From positions 3,992,567-4,056,566 of the forward strand of contig JAJEKV010000028.1 of assembly GCA_021234155.1 (NCBI GenBank): a DNA stretch of 64,000 nucleotides, read 5' to 3'. Positions 34,364 through 47,216 of the stretch are shown here, piece by piece (position 1 is the first letter of the stretch; each line of letters starts with the position of its first letter). Below the pieces are notes generated by a model. That model was not told the DNA's origin and did not search any database. It saw only the letters and a program-made list of their open reading frames with translations. A program made the translations under genes and the position numbers. The stretch comes from Isoetes taiwanensis. Lineage: Eukaryota > Streptophyta > Lycopodiopsida > Isoetales > Isoetaceae.

Positions 34364-36479
34364 ATAGTAATAAAAGCGCGGTTATTGAGAAGTCGTGGTA
34401 GATTTGTCGCATGGGGCTGGGTGATTCAGGCTTTCCAATGGATCGCCATATCTCCCCACCTTCTCCCATTGCTCCATCCCGTATCGTCCAATCCATTGAA
34501 GCATGGCTATGGCATTGAAGCATGGCTATGGCAAGACTCCGGTGGGACAAGACCCATAAGAGGTCCACTGCCTTTGGTATTTCGGCATACCAGAAACCTT
34601 GAGATTGGATGCCGCACCCTCTAGGACACTCCAAAGAATGTGGATCTCCCATGTTTTTCTGCCGGTTCTTTCCTCATGCAACCTTATTTTTGCTGAGAGA
34701 TCGATTTGGTGCTGAGTGGAGGTATTTCTGTAACCTATTCCACCATAATTTCTGTAGAATTCTATGCTACTCTCTGTTTATGAAGGTTCAAAGGAAGATT
34801 ACATTTGATTTGCCAATTCTTATTTGAAATTTTTGTATTAATAGGGTTGCGATGATGTGGTTGGAACGATTAATTCCCAAATGTAGATAAATCATACATG
34901 GTCCCTAGGATATTTCAGAAATCCCTGCCATACCAAGGAAGTAATTTTCAACTGGCATTTATTCTGTGATGTGGATAAATTGCAGTACATCTCTCACTGT
35001 GTATGGATGACTATGAACTGGTTAATGAATAACATTTCCTTGTCTGATACTTGACTTCCCGGAGCTGGAGTTTCCGAATCTGGTTTATTCACGGAAGGTC
35101 TGGTTATTGTCATGGAAAGATCTCAAGTCCCGAGGACTCCCTGTTTGCGTGGAAATTTGACAGGTAGCCAGGCATATGCTTTTTCGAAGAAAGCGTAACA
35201 TAATGGTTTACTACCGCACCCCCACAATGCAACGTGAAAGGGTACAAGATGATCCTTTGCTTGGATATGATCTAGACTTTACCTGCATGGCCATGCAGGC
35301 ATCTACTTATTCATTGATTTGGGGCCTTTAGGAATCTTGCAGCTATGGCTCCCAATGAGTTGCAGCGGCCTACCCACAACCAGAATTGGGCTCTTTCGAA
35401 AACCCTTAGCGAGATCTACAATCTTCTGCATGAATGTAAGTTGCAAAAACTCTCTTATAATTTTTAGGCTCTTTGCACAAACCTGCAGAATGGATGTTGA
35501 GTTTTGTATGTGTGACCTATTTCATATATTTTAACTCTATTATGCAAATGTGCCAGTGGACTACCTACTATTTATGAAGCGAGATGTCACGGTGCAACCT
35601 AATCCTGAAGAGGTTGCAGGTGTTATGTAAACCAGGATGAACTATGGGATCTCATAAGGAAAGCTGACACTGGTACTAGAGGTTGAGTTGCAACAGGTCG
35701 TCTCCAGCAAATTTGGAAACGAGCAAATATGAGGTATATTTTCTTCTTTCACATAGATTGCTGGATTATTTGGTGCTGGCTGATGGATTTGTCGTTGTTG
35801 TAGGCTTGTGAAGCTGGTACTGATTGATCTGTGGTGGGTACGTTGTTCGTATGAAGTAAGACGTTAGCGATTTAAGGTGTGCGCAGATGTGTTGTTATGT
35901 TATTATTAGATCTGCGTTATTGAACATGCCTTGCAAATACCATGCTTTCTAAAAAAGCATCAGGGACTTATTCCCCAAGTCTTCATACTTGAAAGATATT
36001 TAGAGGCGGGACTTATTCCCCAAGTCTTATGCAATTGGCAAAGCTCAAATGACCTGGAGCCAAGGCCATGCTATTCGTATATTTTGTTCAAGCAGGCTAA
36101 TAGATAACGTATTGAACATGTCTTGCAAATACCATGCTTTCAAAAAAAGCAGAAGGGACCCAAGATTTGGGACATAGCAGTTTTTGAAAACCAAGATCTG
36201 GAAATACAATAAGACAAACCGCCCTACAATAGTTTCACATGATGCTATGGCATAACAGTTTTTCTTTAGGTAGAAGATATGGGCAGACTCTTGAGGTTGC
36301 CAGCAGATGCATTGTCCACTAAAATGCCACTCGTGTGCTGCAACGCTGCACCCAGTTGCCAAAAATGAGGAAAGAAGGAGCCGTAGCCACCCAAATATCT
36401 ATTCAGAGAATGCAACCGATTGCTTGAATCATTTATTGGTCTAACTTATGCATTGGCAGAGTCCTGTGCGCGCTACAAC
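34364..36479. other. Helitron interior, 5' part, no recognised gene
   Basis: A 20-bp unit GCATGGCTATGGCATTGAA is doubled near 34500. A block of about 45 bp (TTGCAAATACCATGCTTTC) occurs near 35930 and again near 36124, and GACTTATTCCCCAAGTCTT is doubled near 35966 and 36008. No conserved protein recognised. Confidence 0.5.
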
Positions 36480-37393
36480 CTTGTGGCTGTGCCTAGCAAC
36501 ATTATTTTTTACCACCTTGTGCTTGAACTGTTTACAGGCATGCAGCATAGGGGCATAAAAGCTAATAAAGTCATATTTCTGAGTATTCTGAAAGCGTGCT
36601 GTAGTCTAGATAGCTCCCAGCAGGTCCATTATCATCCATGAGCAGGTAATGGAAAGTAACCTCAAATATGATACTGTAGTTGGAAACTCTCTTGTTTGTA
36701 TGTATGCAAAATGTGGGTGCTTTGAAGAAGCACATACAGTCCTTGAGAATTTACCAAATCGGGATGCAGTGACATGGAATGCTATGATTAGTGGATATAC
36801 TCAATATGGTAGAACCTACTTGCCCTGAAATGTTTTCAAGACATGCAGCAAGATGGTGTAGTTCCAAACAATTTTACCTTCTCAAGTGTATTGAAAGCAT
36901 GAAATTGGATCATCCAGATGCCTCGGCATGGCAAGCAATGATAGGAGGTTATGCCCAGCTTGGTCAGGCTGCATTAGCTGTGCAGCGTTTTGAAGAAATG
37001 CAGTATTGTGGCATTTCATTTGATACCGTGACATTTAGTGACATGCTTTCTGCATTCAGTCGGTCAGGTTTTGTGGATGAAGCCATTTGGTTCTTGAGAT
37101 TCATGGAGGAATGCAATTGTATAACACCTGATATGTATCATGTTAGCTGCATGGTGGATCTTCTTGGGAACACAGGGCACTTCAGTAGTGCAGAACAGTT
37201 GCTTAAAGCTACTGCAGAGCCTGATTTTTGCCTATGGATAACTCTACTTAATGCCTGTCAAGTACATTCTAATAAGGACCTAGGAAAGCAATGCTTTAAT
37301 GCAATTATGCATATAGATCCTTCTTATGCCCCAGCATATGTTTTGATGTCAAATATTTATGCTGTTAGCAAGGTGAAAGGCAGTGCTTTTTAA
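36480..37393 (+). pseudogene. PLS-class PPR protein remnant
   Basis: Pentatricopeptide repeat proteins bind organellar RNA. The remains read ITYA-like start, then HLVLELFTGMQHRGIKANKV with ILKACCSLDS, VVGNSLVCMYAKCGCFEEAH near 36680, and NRDAVTWNAMISGYTQYG near 36760. After a shift, DASAWQAMIGGYAQLGQAAL and VTFSDMLSAFSRSGFVDEAI run on to an E-type end with HVSCMVDLLGNTGHF and SYAPAYVLMSNIYAVSK. Frameshifts lie near 36640 and 36825 and a stop near 36900. No start, targeting peptide or DYW domain is present. Located inside the Helitron, so it is likely a captured gene piece. Confidence 0.85.
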
Positions 37394-38363
37394 AATATAG
37401 GTTAAGTAGTGGAAAGAAGGTTATGATAACCTACATGCAATTGTCTCAAGATGATCATGACATGCGCTGGGCCACTGTGAGCAGCTACGTCAAGTCATAG
37501 CAAGTATTGATTATAACAAGTTGTAATTCTTCAGTTCTCATTGTGCAGGTTTGTTCTTTAGTTTTATGCTCTTCGAGTTTATTCTGTTGTATATTTATTC
37601 CATATACAGTTCAGTTCATATCTAATGGACTGAGTATGATTTTGTGATTGCAGTTGGTTATGTGAGGCTGGATTCAGTGGCTTACTGGTTCTCAATGAGC
37701 ACTTTCTGTCTTGTTTATGTCATGTACTTCTGACTGGAGGTGTATTGGTGCAAGAGTCAAGTACAGCTATTGGCAGAGCCAAGAGGAGAGAAAATGAAAT
37801 ACAATTCGATTCGAGAAACATTATTATGTCTGTGTCTTTATGCGAATTCACTAAGCCATTTGGTAAGTATCATTTCACTTGTTACATAAATAATTTAAGT
37901 TTGCTTATTTCTGTTTCATTGAAGATGCGTTTTCTATTGCAGTAGGAGCAGTTTCTTTGTTATTACAATAGTGTAGTTTGAACTGGAGCCCTATTGATGC
38001 TGGAGCCAATAGGATCAGCTACACATGTCAGTAGACATGATGGCTATCAAGAGACGGTTTGATCTTTGGAAGAGATATATAGAAAGAAAAGAAGGAAGGA
38101 AGAAAGGATGAGACCTTAAGAAAACTGCTTTGCTATGAGACCAATTAATAGAAGTGTGCTTGATATGGCATTTCAAGTTGCACGAGGCATTGGTTTGGAT
38201 ATGTACTTTGTACGTTGTCAGAATTTTTCACATTAGTATTCTTCCTCCTTTTGGTAAACCGCATTTCCAATTCTCTCAATCTTGGTGCACATGTGGTATT
38301 GCCAAATCACCACAACTAAGATTCCCTAGCATTATATCTCCCTACTATTATATCTCCCTACTG
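37394..38363. other. Helitron interior, no recognised gene
   Basis: Possibly the captured 3' flank of the PPR gene; no other signal seen. Confidence 0.4.
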
Positions 38364-39195
38364 AATTCCCATGTTTTATTTTCCCTCTGCATTGTGAGTC
38401 AAGAATCCCCCTAATACTATTACTGCTTCCATCATCTAGCCTATGCTTACATTAGATTTAATGCCTACACCTCTGGCTCTGCCCCTAACAACATTATTTT
38501 TTTAACTTGTAGCCTATAGACTGCCCATGTGGTCGGCAAGTTTATCCTATAGTATGTCTCAATAATGGATATTCGGCATATTAATTTACATTCTACTCCA
38601 TGATCACGCTTTCCTATACAAAAGTTACATGGCCATAAACCCTAAAGGTTGAGCTCGCCATTATTTACCTACTAAGCACATCATATAGATCACACAACCT
38701 TGCATTAACTAGAGGCTGAAATTTTGTAGAAATGAAACGGTTTAACCTATGCCCTTAAGTAGAAGGGCAATTCTCTAAATTCCCATGTTCTATTTTTCCC
38801 TCTGCATTGTGAGTCAAGATTATTAATCTTGATTCTATCCGTCTACCTATGCAAGGCCTAGGATTAATACATTAGATTTAATGCACTCTAATGGTTGTGT
38901 TTAGCAACATTATTTTTAACACTGCTGACCTATAAAGTCTACCCATGTGGTCGACAAATTCATCCTATAGTATTTCTCAATAATGGATAAGGCATATTAG
39001 TTTACATTTATTGATCCATGATATGTTTTCTTATACAAAACTTGCATGAACCTAAAGATCGAAGCTACGCCATTATCACGCCTTTGCTAAGCACATCATA
39101 TAGATCACACAACTTTGCATTAACTTCTGAGGGCTGAATTTCACGTAGAAACGAAATGCCCTAGCCTATGCCTTAAGTAGACAGGCAATTTTCAT
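38364..39195 (+). repeat. Tandem duplication, unit about 414 bp
   Basis: Copy 1 starts at 38364 and copy 2 at 38778, both with AATTCCCATGTT. Shared landmarks are CTCTGCATTGTGAGTCAAGA, CATTAGATTTAATGC, CCTATAGTAT, AAGCACATCATATAGATCAC and a TATGCCCTTAAGTAGA-like end. The copies are perhaps 80-85% alike by eye. Confidence 0.85.
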
Positions 39196-39691
39196 TTAAA
39201 TTGTAAAGAGCTAAATCCCAATTGATTATTCAATTGTTTTCGGCCATTGTAATCGTTGATTGTAACAGCATAAGCGAACATGGGGTAATTTGACATGTAG
39301 GTGTAGGCATAGCCTTACATGGGGTTGAGGGGATGGCTTTTTCCGTCAGCATTGGCCCACAAGTTGGGCCAAAGTGTAAAAGCAAAGAAGTGTAAAAGCA
39401 GTAAATCACCAACATGGACGCAGGGTTAAAGGATGCAACCAACATGGAGTAGAAAATATTTCCAACCAGGGGTCCTTCCACCTTTGTTAAATGACATAAC
39501 CTTTGCCATCGAGTTGAAAATCCTAATTTTAAAATATTAAACGTATAAAATATAAATCTTCGGAAAATTGAAGGTCGAAAATACTTGAATAGAATCCTGT
39601 ATATCATCCCATTATAGTTGAGGACATTGTAAAATTCTCAACAAAGATTGCTTTACTTAATATAAAATATCGGACATAGACATCTCAAAAA

Positions 39692-39724
39692 ATATATATA
39701 TATATATATGGCAACGCTGACCTT

Positions 39725-39776
<52 letters not shown>
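39692..39776. repeat. Microsatellites (AT)n and (GATA)n
   Basis: (AT)9 at 39692-39709, then about 12 GATA units at 39725-39775. Confidence 0.95.
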
Positions 39777-40062
39777 GATGTTAGATGCGAGTATGAGTGA
39801 GGTGAATCCAATGATATCATTGCTTTAACTTCATATTGACACATGCAGTGTGCTGGTACAATTGAACTAAAAATCGAGGAGACCATTGGTTGAAGAATAT
39901 ACTGACAAGTTGTGAAACAACTATACTTTTCAGGAAATCAATGCCATAATGTCAAGGTATAATTTCAAGGGTTTGTAGTAGGACAAAGCTCAACATTGCT
40001 TGAACAATATTGCTCTTATTTAATCCCAACAAAAGCCCAGCAACGTTGGGCACTTTTTCTAG

Positions 40063-42530
40063 TTATACTATATATAATAACATTTGGATAAGGGTCAAGA
40101 TAATTATACCCCAAATTAGTATGTTCTAGAGAAAAAAAAAATAAGGTGCCGCGCACGGAGGGTTGCCCTCTGTGTCCCGAGGGTGTGGCTTAAATCATAC
40201 TTTAAAGTCATGTTTTTATAATCAATCCATGACATTAACCTTTAGATCATGGGCCATGTGCCATGCGTCCAAAATTTGCAAAGCCATATGCCATGCCTCC
40301 AAAATCGCCACTACGATAAAAGGAATGGGACGAGAATTTGGGTCAAGCAAGTTTGCTCACATCCTTAAGATTTTTTTCTGTAAAATTTGACGTTGGCCTC
40401 TCCCCCGATAAACACAAGGATGATGCCGCCTCCTGCTTCTGCGAACAAAGCGAGAGCCTAAGCACGTAGAACACTTTCGTAGTCGAAAACCCCGCTTGAA
40501 AAATAAGGCTTGGTTCACAAGCAAAACGGGTTGTTGCTTTCGAGCTCGGCTTTCGAGCTTTGAGGGATTATAATAGGGACACGAAATGCAATTCTTGCAT
40601 ATCAATGCATTAGATTTTGTTAAAACTCCGGTTATACTGGTAAGGCCCACTACTGAATGGTGGCCGTCCGGTTTTGGGGCGCTAGTTTTGAAGTGCTGGA
40701 ATATACCGTACATATCAACATATCCTTAGAATATATGCTAAGAACCCACCGGCGGTTTTTGAATATACCAGTACATATCGGCCTATCCTTAGAATATGCT
40801 AAGAACCCACCGGTGGCGAGGCTTTGCCTCCCTAGAGACAACCCAAAAACTCAATAATAACTATTTTTGTAAATTACACAAAAACATTGCACTAGCATAC
40901 ATAAAAACTTTCGTACACACAACACCCTAATATAGCATGTATTTATCAAGCCTTATTACTCATTGACAATAGTCTTTTATGGCAACGCACATCATATCTA
41001 TAATGAACAATTGTTTTTACATCATAACAAACAATTAAGATTCTTACTCACATTAGGATTCAGTCACATATAAACGACAATTGCACGGCAATAGTCTTCC
41101 AAAGAGTTGAATTTGAACAAACACTCTCTTCCTTGGGCAAAAACCATGACATTAACCTTTAGATCACGGGGTTAAATTAAGATAAATTTTACCAATTGCT
41201 TGTTATGCTAAACTAAAGTTCCTTTTTATGGAGTTCACACCACCTATTGGTCTCTGTGGACTATATATTCTATTCTATATTAATTAACAACAGAACAGAC
41301 TATTTTACACAAACATAACAGACTATCCTACACAAGCTTGTTGTCAATTATTAACATAACAATATCTGTTAAAACATAACAATATCTGGTAATGGTCGTT
41401 TTGGGAAGGCAAATGTAAAGCTAAAACTTGATCTACTAATGCTCATTTTAAAAGTCAAAAAGTACAATGTATGCAAACCACAAAGCCGTCCTGGCAATCT
41501 AACTATTTTTACAAGCAGTCATCTTCACTAATGGCTCATTACCAAAACCTTTTACACAGAGCTTTGTAGAACCTAAAATGTCTAAACATCAGGTGTGTAG
41601 CCAAGTACCATAGTTATCACAAGCTTCCAAGCACAATAGTTATGACAAGCTACCATTCACTTATGCCATCATCTTTAGTTCCACATGCATAGTCTACAAC
41701 CCACATAGCATGAGCACGATCTCTCATAGTAAAAAGCATCTTGTCTGCTAAAACAAGTAGCTCTTTGTCATCTACATCCTCCAGCTTTGGAATACTAGTC
41801 AAAATATCTTTAAAGGCCTTTGCTGCTTGAAGCTTCAAGCCTCCAACAGTTGCACTCTGGGAAAGAAGAACGAGCTCTAACCAAGATTCACGTTTTACGG
41901 ATTGTTTGCTCATCTTTCAGAATATTGTCACAATAGTCTTTCATAAATTGCTTTGTATCAAGCACAATCCTACTCAAATAAAATAATGTATTTCTCAAAA
42001 CACCAGTGCTTGACCATTCTATTTCAGATTGTCGTTTACAGGTGATAGTATCATAGGTTACCATAAGCCACTAAAAAACCCCATGGATAACACCATGCCT
42101 TTCTCATCAGATGTCCTTTACTATCATCTAGCATTTTCTTGAAAACAAACATATCTTCTTGAAGATTTTCATTATTTTTTATCTGCTCACCGGCTTCAAA
42201 CCTACAACAAATTTATACATCAGACACAACAAATATGAGCATCAAAATGTTATCATGTTGCAATGTTGTCCACAACCACCTTCTATAAAATCAGAGAAAC
42301 AGGGCTTGCACATCTCAATAACCAAATCTGACAAAAACAATGCAGAAAGCCTAGTGTTTCAAAGCCATGAGTTGTTAGAGTAGGACATCCCTCAAGTTCT
42401 TAAAAGCAGACCACATAAATTCTCGCTATTGTCTTGCGTGCCTCAAACAAAGCTTAAATGTGACTACAAGTAGCAGATTGTGTGTGCATTTATTTCTTAA
42501 GACTCACTTATTCCAAGACCCTAGAAAACC
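40063..42530. other. Right flank of the Helitron and AT-rich intergenic DNA
   Basis: The first 30-40 bases continue the duplicated block (ACTATATATAATA, TTGGATAAGG). A tandem pair of about 62 bp with CATATCCTTAGAATAT and GCTAAGAACCCACCGG lies near 40699-40822. A short minus frame at 41913-41650 (MSKQSVKRESWLELVLLSQS then AAKAFKDILTSIPKLED) looks protein-like, but I cannot identify it. Confidence 0.45.
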
Positions 42531-44900
42531 AGAGAATAGAATAGAATAGAATATGATTTTTGTCGTCCACGAGAGAATAACCGCCTATGGACCCAGTACA
42601 AAAGAGAGCAAAGAAGCATTACTACCGAGGATTAAAAAACCCACCGGAATTTTTCGGAAAAACCTTAGTAGCAATAAGGATCTTGCGACACTCTTTCACG
42701 ACCAGATTATATACATAATCACAAATACGGTGTTTTTAATGTCGGTTGAGGGGGCCTCGCCGAAGTCCGCTATCCATTACCTCCCTGAGGTACGATCCCA
42801 ACAAGCCTACGGCCGTTAGCACGGTAGCTCATGCAAGGCCCGATGGGGGCACAACTAACCGAAAGCATCACCCAGAGCGGATATGCTCAGACACGGACAG
42901 GCACGGGAGGGCTGGACTTTCATCCCTCAATGGCGGTTGCTGGCGGTAGCGGCGGCATCTGCCCTCACGCCGCCCCTAATCCATCTCCCTGGCTCAATGC
43001 GGGGGTGTGCACCGTCGCGAATAGAGCAATCACCACTGGCTTTTCATGGGTAGATAGCCGCGGTAGTGGTGTGGGCCCACCGTGAGCATGGGATTAACTC
43101 GTCGCCGATAATTTGCCACCTTGACATGTGACCAGGGGCCTCAGATCCTAAAGCTTGCCATGAAGCGCGGTCGAGCATGCTTGCTTAGTAGCGTTCCTTC
43201 GGTGTATGCGTGACCGGTCCACATCTCGTACTGCGCATTATTCCATACGCGAACCACCGGGCTTGCTTGTCTTTCCAAAGAAGTTTTGAGTGCCAAGGGC
43301 CCCATCGCCCTTTGCCAAAAGCAAGGTTGGCGCGCCCGGCTTCATCCGCCACCACCTTTCCGAAGAAAATAATGTGACGCTCAGTCACCCTCTCAGAATG
43401 GAAGGAAGCCCGTCTCTTAGAGCAAGATCGATATGGGACCGTGGATTTCACCCCGGTGCGGGGCCAAGAAAGCCTTACTGCTCTAGATCGCTTCCAAGTG
43501 GTGAGGGATATCACCGCCCCCACACCCCATAGAGGAGGGCCCGGTTCAACCAAGGCCACACAACAAGTGTGCTGATGACCCCATGCATACCCGGCTACGC
43601 CTTGTGATTGTTGTTTTGCATTGCATACGAACTTTCCGGCCCAAAGTGACCCGCGTAACGATGGATGCATCAAGTGTGTGTGGTAGTAGAAAACTCGATG
43701 CCCAATACTTATAAGATCGGGCCACCCCTCCACTACCCGCCGGTAAGTGAATGAGGGAAGATTAAGGTGCCGGGATGATGGACCAAGAAGCACCTTTGTC
43801 TTGGCCAAGTTAACTCTCGTGTCGACTGGGCGTGAAAGTGTCCAAAGCATCGGTGGCGTTGCATGTCCTTCCGGGTATATCGCGGCGAGCCAACATCATC
43901 GGCATATATGAGTCAGCTTGGATATGTGGTGTATCAACCCCGAAGCTCTCCCAGGTGCTTCCGGCTAGCTATTCTTCTTTCTTTGCTGGTCAATGTACAA
44001 GCTGAAGAGCGTTGGGGGATAGGGGCAGCCACTGGCGCACCTTCTGCCCCACCCAATAACGGTTTCCACAAGCTGATTGAAGACTGAGTAAGCCTCAGAG
44101 TAGTTCAGGATATAGCATTACGCAAAAGCCCACTCAGGTCCCTAAATCGCCTCACCGGTCCCACAACTTATCCCCGGCCTTTGTGTCAAAACCTTTGCAA
44201 ACCAAAAGCAAACGATTTATCATCCTCTGCCGAGCGTTCGCGAGCGAAGATATGGTCAATAGTAGAATGCCGCAAGGAAGTCACCACTTTCCGCGTCGCA
44301 AGCCCGCGACTTCTCCATCCTACGCCCAAAGTGTCAATCAGCCGCCAAGAATCCCTAAGGCAAACAACTTGGCAAAGAGCGAGGAACCCACCATAATGGT
44401 AATGACGATAGTTGGTGGTACGGGGGTCCCCTGCTTTGTATATGGGCACAACTCTACGGTAGTCCGCCATGGGAAGCCTTCTTGCAATGCCCTCGGTAGA
44501 AGAGTGTTGTGAGAACTGTACTACTGGGGCCCACCTTGAGAAGCTGCATGCATACCGTCCAAATCTGGCGCCTTCGGGTTAAGCAGGCGTTCGCCCATTA
44601 TGACATCCCCTTCAAGAATGGCCGATTACTGGGCTGCACGGAGGTGCGGTGCCCATTCCCATTTGGGTCATCATTGCGCAAGCATCCCCATTGTTTAAGT
44701 AACATTTTACCGTGAGGCAATGCGGGCTTACTCAAGACCTTTCTCGAGAGAAACAAAACGCCATATAAAACAAACAAAGAATCGACATTTGAAGGAAGCC
44801 AGCCGTTTATAAACCCACCGTCGCCTTTAGTTCGAGGTAAATCACAACGCTTAGAAACCTTGGAAATAAATAAGAAACTAAAAAAATAAGAAGTCGCCAT
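42531..44900 (-). mobile_element. RTE-type LINE with (TATTC)n tail, degraded
   Basis: On the minus strand RT motifs run from about 44470 downwards: VVPIYKAGDP and TNYRHYH (finger), SWRLIDTLGVGWRSRGLA and STIDHIFA, then the catalytic YADD at 43895-43906 followed by VNLAKTKVLLGPSSRH and the HHTHLMHPSLRG-like segment near 43660. The order and the VNL-KTKV block resemble RTE-clade plant LINEs. The 3' end lies at 42531-42553 as GAATA repeats on the plus strand, that is, a (TATTC)n tail. Many frameshifts are present. The GC and CpG content is clearly higher than that of neighbouring DNA. The 5' boundary near 44.9 kb is uncertain. Confidence 0.75.
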
Positions 44901-45515
44901 CCCAAGGAATGCCATTGTTTGCAAATTCCAACATACTAAGGTTTAGCCTATTCTTTAGGTGTACCAAAATGCCATAGTGCTCATTTTGGCCCCCAAGTAC
45001 CAAGAATCAAACTGAGAAGATTGAAGGCCTTAAGAAGGAACTAGAGGATGCTAATGGAATCACTTTATTGTATGGAGGTTTTATCTTTCCCCTAAATAAC
45101 TGCAAAAGAATCCACCCAACATCATAACAAGTTATTTTCGTCACAAATGGTTGTATTGCCATTGATAAATTATACTTATTAGCTTGCCACAAATATGATG
45201 GAATGTTGTATTATATATCCCTAGTATTTGTTGCAAGTGTGTTAGAATGGTAAGCTTTTCCTATAGGCACAAAATGGACAATAAACCCCTATTCTCTTGT
45301 AGTGAGAGCTCTTTTATTAGAACATGCACTTATGAACTTGTTGATACACCAAATGACAAGAACATTGTAGGAAGTAAGTGGTTATTCAAATTAAAGACTG
45401 GAGCAGATAGAAAAACACCAAAGTTTAAGGCTCGTTTAGTAGCACAAGTTTTTTCTCAGAAATATGGACAAGACTATGAGGAAACTTTTTCTCCTCTTGT
45501 AAAAATGAATAGCCT

Positions 45516-46748
45516 CTTGTAAAAATGTATGTTGGATCTTTCTTTACAGGGTAAGGTCTTAGTTTCTAAGCTATTGTTCAGTTTGTTGAAAGATGATTGT
45601 GCATCACCAGGTATGAAGTTAAACAATCAGTAAAGAAGTGTATGGTTTTTCATAAGCGAGGTGTGAGAATTGAGCTCCCTTGGGCATTCTTATATCCATT
45701 GAAAGCTTATTCACATGCCTCTCCAATGCTTGAAAGGCTTTGGGGCACTGGAAGGTAGTCCGGCCAGTGATTACATTTGATTGGGAAGCTTGTCTCCGGG
45801 CATCTTCCCCTTTTGTGGTTTGCTTTTGTATACTCATGGACAACTACACCCGGTTATGAATTTATGCATCGTATTCCCAAGCCGGTGGAGGAGAAGCGGT
45901 ATTGGCCCCAATGAAACGGCTGGTATTTTTGGTATTGACATTGCTCCTTGGCAATGGTTTTGAAGACATATGGGTTGTTGGATAAAGATATCGGTATATG
46001 GGCTTATGTAGCAAGTGCTCTTCCCCTAATTAAGAAGGTGGGTAACAAGAGATGCCGGAACTTTGTTCAAGGTATTAAAGAAGGGAAGAAGCTAAAAGTT
46101 TATGCTCACATTGCTTATCTCCTCAAGTACTTTTATCACCTTCTCGAAATGGCACTACCGGACTTTTGCCTTCTCAATGGCAACCATCCGGAACCTTGTT
46201 TGGTCTAAATATAATCCTCCCAAAGGTAAATGTTCTACTTTTGGCGTGCGATTCATCGCTTTTTGAGAGTTAATAAGATGGTTCATCGCTTTGCCGGGAG
46301 TAAGCCCACTTTGCCCAATCGTGAGCGGTGCATTGAAACATTGGAGCAATTTTATATATTTATGTGCGCATTTGGTAGTCTTAGGTCCTCGGCTGCATTC
46401 TCTTTGGAAGTATCTTTGGATAGTGGAAGACTTTCTTTTGGTATTTATCCAAATCGGACTGCTTCTAAAAGGATTGCATTTCACATGGCAAAGTCTTGGC
46501 TAATATGGAGTGTATGGAAGCCGGCTAAGAAAGGTCTTTTATGATGTTTATTTCTTCTCGTGGTGCTTCAAGAAATTAGAAAGAAGTTGTATAATTGCTT
46601 CGGATCTCCAACTGGCACGATCATATTAAAATTCCAATATTGAGTGATCATCTAAAAGTGATTGATGTTGTGGGGACATTTCTACCGGAAGTACTTTGTA
46701 ATATTTTGAGTGTATAATATGAAGTAAAACACGTTCTTCAAAAAAAAA
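45516..46748 (+). mobile_element. 5'-truncated L1-type LINE with poly(A)
   Basis: Flanked by AAAAATGAATAGCCT at 45501-45515 and 46749-46763. The right copy directly follows a run of at least 10 A. The coding remains are LINE ORF2 C-terminus: VLKTYGLLDKDIGIWAYVAS and the zf-RVT-like FWRAIHRFLRVNKMVHRFAG, akin to the minus-strand LINE at 5630. It splits the Copia RT. Confidence 0.85.
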
Positions 46749-47216
46749 AAAAATGAATAGCCTAAGAATGATGCTAACCATTGCAAATGCAGAAAACATG
46801 GAGATTCACCATATGGACGTGAACACAGTTTTTTTAAATGCAAAGCTTGAGGAGGAGATTTACATGAAGCGGCCAACAGGTTTTGAAGAAGGAATTGGGG
46901 AAGTTTGAAAGCTAAAAAGAGCAGTATATGGTCTCAAATAATCACCAAGGGAATGTACAAGTGCATAGAATCCTATCTTAGAGAACAAGGATTTGTTAAG
47001 TTACAAAATGATGGCAATCTCTATAAGTATCAGGCTGGTGAGGAATGGTGCATAATAACACTGTATATAGATGATAATGTAATGATTTCAAAGGGAATTA
47101 AAGTTCTGGAGCACTGCAAGAATACCCTAAACAATAAATGTAAGATGTCAGATCTAGGTGAGCTGAGGAAATTCTTGGGAATTGAAGTACATAGGGACAG
47201 AGCCAATAAGATATTG

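Larger units (their letters stand above)
34357..40062 (+). mobile_element. 5.7-kb non-autonomous Helitron with captured PPR fragment
   Basis: The 5' end is TCTATATATAGTAATAAAAG after host A (34356). The 3' end has the hairpin GCCCAGCAACGTTGGGC (40035-40051) and ends CTAG (40059-40062) before host T. Helitrons insert between A and T without target duplication. The related locus at 51881-51910 reads TCTCAA then TTACTATATATAAATA, continuous where this copy is split, and so acts as the empty site. No Rep/helicase is seen. The interior holds a PPR pseudogene, a 414-bp tandem duplication and microsatellites. Confidence 0.85.

Noticed and set aside
39653-39886. ORF with LSIYLSIYLSIY repeat
   Set aside because: It is a translation of the (GATA)n microsatellite.
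43290-44087. Plus-strand frames across the RTE-type LINE
   Set aside because: The minus strand carries YADD and VNLAKTKV in proper order; plus frames are shadows of CpG-rich LINE DNA.
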